A DNA stretch of 64,000 nt, taken from positions 1,674,001-1,738,000 of the forward strand of contig SRSI01000004.1 of assembly GCA_005656395.1 (NCBI GenBank). The letters run 5' to 3'. The number at the start of each line of letters is the position of its first letter. Position 1 is the first letter of the stretch. The notes below the pieces were generated by a model that did not search any database, was not told the DNA's origin, and worked only from the letters and a program-made list of their open reading frames with translations. The position numbers and the translations under genes were made by a program. Shown here piece by piece: positions 51,701-62,600 of the stretch. Origin of the DNA: Strongyloides papillosus (taxonomy: Eukaryota; Nematoda; Chromadorea; Rhabditida; Strongyloididae).

Positions 51701-52562
51701 TATTGCTAAAAAAAATGAATCATTTATTTGTGCTGTATGTAAAACAAAGCATTGGTTTGCTGGTTTAAGTAAATGTTCAACATGTAATGTATTAGTTCAT
51801 ACTAAAGGTTGTTCAGAAAAAGCTTACGCAAATATTGAATGTATCTCTGTTTATCAGGATTCTGATTTTGAGGAACTTGATAATACAATGATTGTTCCAA
51901 ATACTACTAAGGATAGTACTTCATTAAAGTTGAAAGTAGATTCAGACGGTTCAGATAAAGTTAGTGTAACTTCAACACCAGATCGTAATAGTTTTTTGGA
52001 CAGAAGCAGTTTAAGAAGTATTAGAAAAGGAAAATTCTCTGAAAAAGTTTCTAGTGGCATAAAATTCCTTGGTAAAGCTTACAATAGAGCAAATAAAGGA
52101 GAAACTAAAGAACATATACACAATAATGTTAATTTGATTAAACTAGATGATGTTATTCATGATTATTTAATATTATTAGATTGTCCACTTTCATTAAGAG
52201 AACTTTTATTTGAACCTAATAATGCATATAATGAGGCAGTTATTAAAAATGTTAAAGAACTTGGAAATCTTTCGTTTAGTGATATTACTGATTTAGATGA
52301 AAGAAAGGAAAGGAATAATGAAAAGATAACTGAGGTACAAAAAATTATATCACAATTGGCGTGTCATAGAAAAGAAAAATTGCTTGAAAATTCAGAGATT
52401 TCACAAAATGATCAAACAAAAGGGAAAGGTTCTGAATCTCCTGGAAGTCGGATAGTAAAACAAGAGCTTATTGAAATGGATTTGAAATTCCAGGCATTAG
52501 CTTTAGTAATGATTCATTATTGTGAGGGCCTTAGTGCTTGTGATGCTACTGATAATAATTAA
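48746..52562 (+). CDS. pdzd-8: PDZD8: ER membrane-contact lipid-transfer protein
   Basis: ER-anchored tether that in animals links ER to mitochondria or late endosomes and moves lipids. Three exons, 48746-48886, 48940-51273 and 51321-52562, join in phase to 1238 aa. An N-terminal membrane anchor (FEFLVGFVLGALCIVTLVF) is followed by an SMP lipid-binding domain (about residues 65-260; SISALLHFLFQEHKDTRFFR and FTNVPHLELAFETQLGGVAA). A PDZ domain follows (about 330-418; PLGLTF and GDVILSVNNVVVSNSNHAVKL), then a long acidic Ser/Asp/Lys-rich linker, then a C2-like beta region interrupted by a low-complexity Asn/Lys/Glu segment. A C1 zinc domain is next (about 940-990; HTF, CAVC, KCSTC, HTKGC). The C-terminal helices could form a coiled coil (RKERNNEKITEVQKIISQLA). 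The order SMP-PDZ-C2-C1-helix is specific to PDZD8. Confidence 0.92.
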
Positions 52563-53483
52563 ATAATGTATTATGGTTAATCTTTAACTCTAATTATAAA
52601 ATATAATTTATTCCCAAATATATATTTCATAAATCATAAAGAAAAGAGCTTATTACTTTAACCAAAAAAAGAAACAAAAAAATACTTTTAATGTTTTAGA
52701 TGTTAAAAGCATAATAAAATAATGACAAAATACTTAATTAAGAATTTTTCAAAACAACAAATAACATCTTTATATTTATATATACAAAATAATTAATTAT
52801 GTTTTTTTTCAAATGTAATGATGTCCAACCATTGTAAACTAAGTGTTATACTTACATAAAATAAAATCATTTCTAATTTTAATTTATCAATCAAAAATGT
52901 TTATTATCCTCAAAAAATTTGTTCTAGAAATTTTATACAGAAAATGAATATACATATTTCATATTGAAAGAGTTGTTAAAATTACGTAAAAATGTAATGA
53001 AACAATACTATTTCATTTCAAATAATTGTAAAAATTGTTAGATAACTTAAAGAAAATCAATCTCACATCATCTACCTTATACCATTGGATGTATATTAAA
53101 AGTAAGCAACTTAATAATAAAAATTTTTAAATGATATAAGTGATGGTGCATATTTTAGACATAGGACAACTGACATTGTGTATTATTATTAAGACATTTA
53201 TTATCATCGTATTTCTATATAAAAAGATATATATATTTAGCTTTTTATTCTGATTTTAATGATAAAAGAAATCATTTAAAGGTTCATTTATTCATAGGCA
53301 GGTAAAGCTTATCAATTATTTTGTTATATTATAATTTATTTAAAATTTCGCTGGTAATGGTTTAGAAAAGTTTGTTTTTAATGATATAACTTTATCACAT
53401 AAATACTTCTTTCTATCTGTTTTTCCTTTTACCTCATTAAAAACATTTTTCAAAATACTTTTAAGGTATTACTATTAGTCATC
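52563..53483. other. Intergenic, alp-1 upstream region
   Basis: About 0.9 kb between PDZD8 and alp-1, both on the plus strand; presumed 3' UTR and alp-1 promoter. No gene or named element seen. Confidence 0.5.
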
Positions 53484-56400
53484 ATGGTTAATAAAGAAAT
53501 GATTACTGTTCGAATGAATAGAGCTGACGTTAATACACCATGGGGATTCCAAGTAAGGCCTCCGGGTATTGTTCACAAAGTAAGTCATTATAAAAATGAT
53601 TATAATTACATTTTTTTGTAATTTAAGATTGATGGAGGAGGTTTAGCTGATCGTGCAGGAATCCAACATGATGATGAGATTTCTGAGATACAGGGCGAAA
53701 GGGTAAATGATTTTAATCGCCTAGAAGGCACCATCAATCAACCTATTCATGAAATTGAGTTAATAATATATAGGTAAGTGTTAAATTTAATTTGTAACGC
53801 TTAAAAAAATTGAAGTACAAAGGAAATATATATTAACATTTAGTTCACCTCTTTGTTGAAATTTTTATCTCTGAGATTATTAAAATAATTTATAACTAGC
53901 TTTAAAATGTTAAGAAATATACTTGAATATAAATTTATTTAACTTCCTTCAACAATTATTTGCTATTTCTTAAGCATATGTATTTGAGAAAATGAAGACT
54001 ACAGGTTATCTTATCAAGTGAAATATAATTGTTTAAAAAAGCTTCATTTTTATAATAAAAATATCTTTGTTGATGTTAAATAATTATCATTTGCTTGTTA
54101 TTCTTTTCTATAACACTACAAATATATCATTTTCCTCACATTTTGTTTTATTTTACTTTTTATGTATGAAAATAGGCAATCAAAATTGTTGTTTTAAATA
54201 ATAAAAATTAGTTTTATTATTAAAAAAAGTGGGTAGTTAAATTGTATACGTAGGTATATATAGATACTGTTACTAAAGATTGTAATCTAAGAATTATTCA
54301 TTCCATAGTATTTCAAAAGTAAATATTAAAAAAAATATTATTTTTGTTTTGTCTAAACATTGTATAGATTCTAATATCATATATATTTGTATGAATGACA
54401 TATGGAGAGGATTACAATCATAAAAAAAATCCATCATATATAAATTTTAAAAGATGAATAAGGATCACATGATTTGAAAACTTAAAGTTACCATTCTTAA
54501 ATATTTATAATTTTATTATACTTTTGTTAAAATCTTTTCACTACTCAGTATAATCAGATTTAGAAAATTTTATAAATAAAAACAATTTATAAGTTCTGAT
54601 AATTGGAATTTAAACAACTAATTTAGTACAATTTTAATGTTATAGTGAAATTAATTTAATGTTTTGTAGAACTTTTATAGATAATAAAAAGATTAAACGA
54701 GGTATTGGATAACATTTTATTATTAACAATCTTTCATTAATATTAATTCCCCCAGTTAGATGACCTAAATTTAATTTTATACATCATTTCATATTTTATG
54801 TTTTAAATTATTGTAATAATACATAATAATTATTATAAATGTCGTTTTATTAATAAATCATAAATAGTAAACACATTTTTTTATTCTTCTATTTTAGAAA
54901 TATGTCATCAACAAGAATCTGGAAACCAAGTATTTCTGAATCTTCTGAACCTAGTTATTTTCAGAAATCAACAACAAATACACAATCAAATGTCAAGGTT
55001 AATCTAGAACATAAACCAATGAATTCTGATCCATTAGTAAATGGTTTTAATTCATCGGCAAAACCATTTGAATCATCTTTACATGGTAATCATGCAAATG
55101 TAGAAGGAAATCAAAGACATATTGAAACTAGTGCTACACATTCTACTAAAGCTGAACAATATTTAAAACAAACAGGTGGTTTATTTGGAACAGATCCAAA
55201 TGCTAAAAATGCATTTGCTACAAAAAATAACCAACCTTCATACTTAAATTCCGAGACATTAAAATTAATTCAGGAGGATGACAAACGAGAGAAGCGCGAT
55301 AAAACTCCCGTAGCAATGAATAATAACTCCTATAGACAGGAAAGTTGTGGCCCTCAAGGAATTATGAATGCAAGTAACGTAAATCCCAATTTACCCGTTT
55401 GTTTTATTTGTGGACGAAATATATTGTAAGTTTGAAAATATTTTATTTTTTACGTAGGATAAAAAAATATTTATAATTACGTATTTAGTGTTATTATTTA
55501 AAAGAATAAAAAGTTTTCCATGACACTTTCATAAAAATTTAATACTGATTCGTTAGTCGAGCTACTTAAATATAATGTTCTTTAATAAACACAAAGCTCT
55601 TAAAAATTTATATAATTAATCTGCATATATATTGGTATATGATCAACCCAATAATATTGCTCCCCCACTCCTTTCATAGGGTCTTTTTTTAGCAAATATA
55701 ATTTCATCCCCTATTTCCTTAGGATCCAATATGCCATCCCAAATTTTTAATGTATTTCCGTTTAAACGACCATTAAAAAATCTTTTAATCTTGGAATCAA
55801 TTAACATATTAGGTACAGAATTATACTCAAGATTTTTTGGATTAAAAAGGAGATTTTTTGTGCTTTGGTAGTTATTTAAAGTAGCCTTTGTCTCCTGCAA
55901 AAAATAATTTATATTTTTTAGTAAAAATAAGATAACTTACATAAGAGCAGAGAATGACAATTAAGATGTACAACAAAATGAAATTGTAGCACTTCATAAT
56001 TTCTTTTTAATTGTTATAAATCTAAAAAAGTAAAATTGTATTTGTCTATAAAAAAGGAGATAAAAATAATGTAATTTTAGAGGCCTTGTTTGTCGAGCAT
56101 TTGATGTAAGTGTTCATGCAGATTGCTTTTCATGCTCAACATGTGGAAGCAATTTAAAGAATCAGGGTCATCATTTTTTAAATTCAAAATTTTACTGTGA
56201 TGTTCATGGAAGGCAAGTGAAGTCACTATCACAACCACGTCACTCACCAAATATTTCAAAAATTTCTTATCAACAAGAGAGTAAGACGTAAGTTTTTAGG
56301 ATAAAATTTAAAAAAATTATTTTGTATGTTAATTAGGGAAAATAAATTTACGTAGACATATATATATACACAAATGGCAATGAAAATTTTTTTTAAAATT

Positions 56401-59246
56401 AAAAATAAAAAGACAATGATAAATAAGTATTTTATTATTAATAATGAATAATATACAGTAATATCTTTATTGTTCAAAGTATTTAAAGCATCATAATAGT
56501 ATTTCTTCGTTACATTATATACATTTAGAAAAAAAAGTACATTTAAAGTAACAGTAATTGAATGGACAAAACAATTCTTTTTTATTTTATAATTATATAT
56601 TGTTTTATAGAATAAATACTCATTCAGTAGGAAATAATATGTACCAACACGATTTGTCAAAGCCATCATATCAAACCGATATTATGGGACGGCATCCTAT
56701 TTTAAGTGAAAAACAAAATGAAGAGGAAGTTAAAAATTATTCCTCCTCAACTTACACTACCGTGACAAATGAATCAAAGAAAACTCCCGTACCCTATTAT
56801 GGATCACCTCATGTTAATAGTAATGGTAAGTGTATTTTTAACATTTAAACATTAAAATAATGTTTTAAAAAACTTTTCATTTATATTTATTTATACAATT
56901 TTTATGGTTTAATGCAATCCTGTTAAACTAACATTATATAAATAGTTTTATTTGTTAAATATTTTATAAATATGCCATTTAACAAATAATTTATCTTTAA
57001 ATTTACTAACAAAAATAACGAGTCAATATAAAAGTATATAATTATTGTCACGTTAAAAATGTCATATTTTTTATGTTTTTTTATGTAGATGTCTTAAATG
57101 TCCATGTTAATAATGTAGGAATTGAAGCACCTCAGTCTCGTAATCTTAAAAAAAGTCCATTACCTAAGGATATTAGAAATGCAACTGTTAAATTTCTTAA
57201 AAAAAGTGATAATCTTCCAAATTGGCCTCCATCAGAATCATCAGCAACATCTTCTCAAAAATATTGGACTCTTCATTTAGGTCCATACGAAAAAAAAGAA
57301 AATAAATCACTCCTGGATTTGGTTGCAGAGGAAGATTCAAAATGTAGTATGCAAAATAATAATATTTATCTTGGCCTCCATTCTCCTGCTTTAAGTTCTA
57401 CATATGAAAGATCTTATAATTCCAATATATCAAGTAATCAAAGATATATTGAAGCTATTTTAATTCCATCTCCCAATATTGATAGATTAACTCCACCTCG
57501 AATATCACCAAGAAAGAGCAAAAAAAGGGATTTGCAGAAAAAAGAAATAGATAGTAAATGTAGTTTCGTTCCTATTAAACCTGATATGGATGATGAAGTT
57601 TCTAATCAATTAGCGAATCTACCAGAAATTCTTACAGCATCTTCATCAAATGATATTACTGATAACATAACGAAAATTGAAAAACATTTACGTTGGGTTG
57701 AGGCACCTGAAATAATAGAGGAAACAGATATTTTAACGGAAGAATCATTCTCCGACTACAGACTCAATGAAAATGAAAACACTTTTGAAGATATAGAGGC
57801 TGATGAATCTGATTGTGTTGACGAACAAGAACAATGGATAAAAGAAGAATTAGAAGAGTATAGGAGAGAAAAAGAACTTGAACAGATTAGTATGAATAAT
57901 GAAAATAGTGGACTATTTTATAGTAATGAAAATGTATCAAAAAATGATCATGGAAATGAAGATACTGTAAATTCTTTCTCCTACAATCCATGTGAAGAAT
58001 TTGAGGAAGGTAAACTCACACACCTTATCGAAAGTACCCAAAAACTTTTAAAACAAATTGAAGAGAAACATGGAATAGAACGATCTATAAAAATTAATAA
58101 TAATATACCGTCTTTAGATGAGAAAAATGAACAAGATGAAGAATATGCAAAGAATGATATTAATGAGGATAGCACAAAAAAACTGATAGAAGAAACAAGG
58201 GTTGAAGTTGAAAAAATGAAAGCTGAATTACGTGAGAGAAGTATTATAATAAGTAATGAAGAATACCAGCCAGTAGTTTCAAATTGCATAATAAGCCATC
58301 ATATAACAAATTTTCAAAATGAAAATTTACCATCTTCTCAACAGGAACCAACAAAATTTATAACACCTGGTGATAATATATGCAATATTATTAAGAAAGC
58401 TCGGGTTGAAGATGAAGTGTCCAATGATGATATGTCTTCGTCAAATAAATGTTTAGGTGTGTCCTTGTCTAATATCTTTTTTTTGTTTATACAATAATTT
58501 TTTATTTATTGTAAATTATTTATTATTATTTAATTACAGATTACCACCAACAACAAAGATTTTTGGGAGGTAATTATTCAGGAAATAATGATATTACCAG
58601 ACAACAATATACAAATCAAAGAAATGTTGTTAGTGAAAAGAATTATCAACAATCATACGAAAATAGAATACCAGTATGCAATCAATGTAGAAATGAAATT
58701 CATGGAGCTTTTGTTATGACAGGTGGTGATACCTATTGTCCAGAACATTTTGTTTGTGCAAATGTTTCATGTTCCCGTAAACTTGTTAATATTGGTTTTG
58801 TTGAGGAGAAAGGACAACGTTTTTGTGAGGTATGTTTTGAAAAACTTATTGCTCCTGTTTGTGGTAAATGTAGTAAACCAATAACAGGAGACTGTTTAAA
58901 TGCCCTTCAAAAGCAATTTCATCCTCACTGTTTTACTTGTGCTCATTGTATGAGACCATTTGGTAATGCTGCATTTTATATGGAAAATGGAAAACCATAT
59001 TGTGAAAGAGGTAAATTTTTAATTAAAGAATTATACTTTAAATTATTTTTTTTAGACTGGAATAATCTTTTCACAACAAAATGTGTTTCTTGTAAATTTC
59101 CAATTGAGGCTGGTGACAGATGGGTTGAAGCCTTAGGATCATCTTTTCACTCAAATTGTTTTTGTTGTGTCGTCTGCCATGTAAATTTGGAAGGTCAAAG
59201 CTTTTATGCTAAAAATAATCAACCATATTGCAGAATACACGCTTAG
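53484..59246 (+). CDS. alp-1: ALP-1: ALP/Enigma PDZ-LIM protein
   Basis: Muscle cytoskeletal adaptor located at dense bodies (Z-disc equivalents) where it binds alpha-actinin. Eight exons join in phase: 53484-53579, 53628-53773, 54898-55425, 56081-56287, 56611-56825, 57089-58456, 58540-59010 and 59056-59246, giving 1073 aa. Exons 1-2 encode the PDZ domain (VNTPWGFQVRPPGIVHK, GGGLADRAGIQHDDEISEI). Exons 3-4 hold LIM1 (CFICGRNILGLVCRAFDVSV, HADCFSCSTC). Exons 5-6 are a long acidic Ser/Glu-rich linker with coiled-coil-like stretches (EKMKAELRERS). Exons 7-8 encode LIM2 (CNQCRNEIHGAFV), LIM3 (CGKCSKPITGDCLNALQKQF) and LIM4 (CVSCKFPIEAGDRWVEALGS). Intron 2 is 1.1 kb and intron 3 carries a nested antisense gene. 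The 45-nt intron 7 is a multiple of three without a stop, so its retention would insert 15 residues between LIM3 and LIM4. Confidence 0.95.
53774..54897 (+). other. alp-1 intron 2
   Basis: A 1.1-kb intron, long for this genome, directly after the PDZ exons. In C. elegans alp-1 is expressed as several isoforms, so an internal promoter for PDZ-less forms is possible here; that is inference, since no element is recognisable. Confidence 0.5.
55643..55997 (-). CDS. Putative neuropeptide-like precursor nested in alp-1 intron 3
   Basis: Two exons, 55941-55997 and 55643-55894, join in phase through a 46-nt GTAAGT...TTTTGCAG intron to 102 aa. The first exon is almost exactly a signal peptide (MKCYNFILLYILIVILCSY). 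The mature part has basic cleavage sites (DSKIKR, FAKKR). After KKR the protein ends PYERSGGAILLG, where a C-terminal Gly would allow amidation of an 11-residue peptide. Length, signal peptide, dibasic site and terminal Gly are all typical of neuropeptide precursors, but I do not recognise the peptide family. It lies wholly inside intron 3 of alp-1 on the opposite strand. An unrelated small secreted protein is the alternative. Confidence 0.6.
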
Positions 59247-59610
59247 TAAATCTTTATTTTTTTAGCGATTGTTGCAAAAAAAAATATGAAGTGTAATAAT
59301 CTAGACTTTATTATAAAATTAGATATAAATTAATGAAGAGATAGTATATTTTTTTGTCTAAAAATTGAATCCTTAATATCTAATTAAATTTCATAATATT
59401 TTTCCTCTTTTTAATTAATTTTTGTCCTCAAAAACAAAAAAAATTTTATCAAATTATTATAATTTATTCAAAATTTTATAATACACAATTTATGAATTAA
59501 ATTAGAAGAATCATTTATTCGACCCCAATTTATCTTTTTGTATGCATTAATATTTTGTTAAATTGAATAATTATTTTAATAACTGTCTCTTCTTTTAAAA
59601 TAAAAATTTG
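59247..59610. other. Convergent intergenic gap
   Basis: 364 bp between the alp-1 stop (plus) and the ARMC9-like stop (minus); it holds both 3' UTRs and nothing else visible. Confidence 0.6.
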
Positions 59611-62600
59611 TTAGAAAAAAAAGTCATCCTTACTTAAATTTACTTTATCTGGGGTACGTAAAACTTTTGGACGTGATAAAAATACACTATTATAGTCTAT
59701 ATCAATATCATCATGAGGGCCATCAAACTGTGGTGGATTACTTGTTGAAGTATTGTCAAATGTTTCAATTTGTAAAGTATTGTTATATTTGTCCTTTGAA
59801 AATAATTCATTCTTAAAATTCTCATTGCTATACAAATCATTTTTTTTATAAGTTGATATACTTTTTATAGGTTTTTTCTTATCTATTACAAAGGTTTTCT
59901 CAATATTTACTTTTTTTGGAATGACAAAATATTTTTTTATTTCATCTTTCGAAGGTAAATTTATTTTATTTTCTCTTGAACCTTCATTGTCATCACATTC
60001 TAAAGGTATATTAAGCGATGTTAATTTTGCACGTATAAGTTTTAAATTCTCTAATACTGCACTTTTTATACCACAAGGCAAAATTAAAGGTTTTCTCTTG
60101 TCATTCTCTAAAATAAATGTTTTAAAGGATGTTGTTGAATTTGGTGGTTTATTTGAATCATTAATTTTTGGTGTAGATCTTGAGAGGCTACGAGAAGTTC
60201 TTCCATAGATACTATTTTGTTGTTTATTGCCTGAAATTATTTTTAAATTATGTTTAGATGATGCTGTTGTGGTCGTACGAGATAATGGATTATTTAATGA
60301 AAAAGATGAATTTTTATTTGTGACTGTTCCTAGAGGTACTTGTGGTGAATTAATATACATATCAGTTGATTTGCTATCAACCTCTGCAAAAGCCTGACAA
60401 TAGATATCCTTCTGATCATTCCTAATTTGAAATTTTTCAATTAGAAGTTTCTCCCCAAAACATTCTAAAGCTCCCGGACGAAGTCTATCAGTTGATTCTA
60501 TCTCAGCTTCGATATAATCATCCCACTACAATAACATTTATATTTCATACCATATTATTTCGATTGATAGTATTAACAAAACTTACATTATCATCATTCT
60601 CCGACAAAGAATAAACCTTTTTATTACCATAGTCATATTCTAAAGAAAATTGGTTATATTTACATTTATGTTTTTTTTAATTTTAACATATTTTTACTAT
60701 CGATATCCTGGTACCTGATCGTCTAACTTGGGACATATAAACTCTCTGTCACAAGTAGAGTCTCAGGGAGCGGGAAGTCGTAAGTTTTTAAAAAATTTTG
60801 TTTTTTATCATAAATATAATATCTAAAAACTATTAGTAGAAAATAAATGCTTTTAGAATATATATAATAATTTATATATTCAAAAATTAAACATCCTTTC
60901 CTATTTTTATCATTTGACGTAATAACATTTTCTAATTAAAAAACAAGATGGATGTACGTATAGGAAGAACTGATTTAAAAGAATGAAGAAATTATGATAA
61001 CAGAGAAAAGTGTATTTTTATAAAAAAAAAAGTGTTTGCTTTAATATAATTATCGAATAACAGTTACCTGATTACTTCACTAACCTATGGTCCTAATTTC
61101 ATTTGACAAATATGTTATCTTGTACGTTTATAAATACCGTGTATTTTTATAAATTTATTAAAGTACAATGAGGTATATTGTAGAAGTGAAAAAAATATTT
61201 ATTATTTTTGTCATAATAATAATAAGATATGTAATAGTGTCCAGAAAAATAGTATATTTTTTATTAATTACACAAGAATATTATATGATTGTATATTTAT
61301 TTTATATTATAGTGAAATATTAACATCATCTATCATTTTATAACCATAAATATTTCTTTCAAATATTTAAGTCGATTTTTATATATACATATGCAACAAA
61401 ACATTTTGTCAGATGTGGTCAAGTATGTAAGTTTAGGACATAATCTGTGAAAAAAGGATACAGCCTGGCACAATCGTCATACACCTCTTATATAATATTT
61501 TATAATGATAAAAAAGAAACAATGAAATGGAGAAGTTTTAATAAAAAAATTTTTGTTATCTAAATTATATTTGTCAAAGTTAAATTAGCTAATATAAAAT
61601 TTTTATATGGTTAATGTTAGTAAAAAATACTTTTGATAATTTTTAATTAAATTAAATATTAGTTTAAAAAATTTATATAATACAAGGCTTATTTTTTAAT
61701 AATCTTTCAGAAAACGTATATGAATATCATAAACGTAAAGTAAAAGTATATATAACTACTTTTTTACCAAAAGTTGGAAAAAATAAATTCATATTATACA
61801 TCATAAAAATAAATATTTTATGATTTTTTATTCAATAATACGTCATGATTTTAAAATTATATACAAAGGACATAAAAATGTCTAAAAATAGTTTTTACGT
61901 ATAGGATAAGTAAAAAAAATTTCATGACGATACTTAGATATATAAAAATATATCTTCACGTTGATAATATCAATAAAATGGTACATTTAAATTTTGTTAT
62001 GTTATTTTTAATAAAATGTAACAGGAAAAATTATCAACTATAAAAAGAAAGTTAAAATGAACGATAGTTTAAATGTTGATTGAACATTTTAAACAAAAAT
62101 AACAACGACATTAACTCGACAAAATTTTTAAACTATACATATATATACACAAAACATATCTACACATTGTGAATAAAAAATTATATACATATATAATAAT
62201 TGCCTAACAGTTCTCTAGTATTAATAAAAGTATTTTAAAATAGCGTGTATATCAAAAAAATAAATAAATAAAAAAACAAAATTAACGATATATTTCTGTG
62301 AAGATATGAAAAAAATTATTTGAGTAGATAATATAAAAATATAGAGATTAAAAATAATTAAAATTTTAAGATAAAAGTGTAATTATGTAATGCTAAAATA
62401 TTCGTATGTCTTAGTATTAGTGACCAGCACAACCTGCCACGGACAACTAAAGAAGCATTTTTAAATGGGTACAGACATTTGTTACATTATGTTTTAAACA
62501 TTCAAAAACTATTCCATTATCATATGAAATTGACCATGTATATTTATTTAGAAGCAAAATTTTAAGCATCAAGATATAAAAATAACTGAAAATTAAAATT

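Noticed and set aside
56256..56669. 137-codon minus-strand frame over alp-1 intron 4 and exon 5
   Set aside because: Ile/Phe/Tyr/Leu-rich translation of A/T-rich DNA overlapping a real exon on the other strand.
60715..60736. A 22-nt first exon (MSQVRRS) that would join in phase to 60587-60639
   Set aside because: It lies entirely in the 3' arm and loop of the lin-4 hairpin. The exon ending at 63351 has the same phase and gives a sensible host gene.
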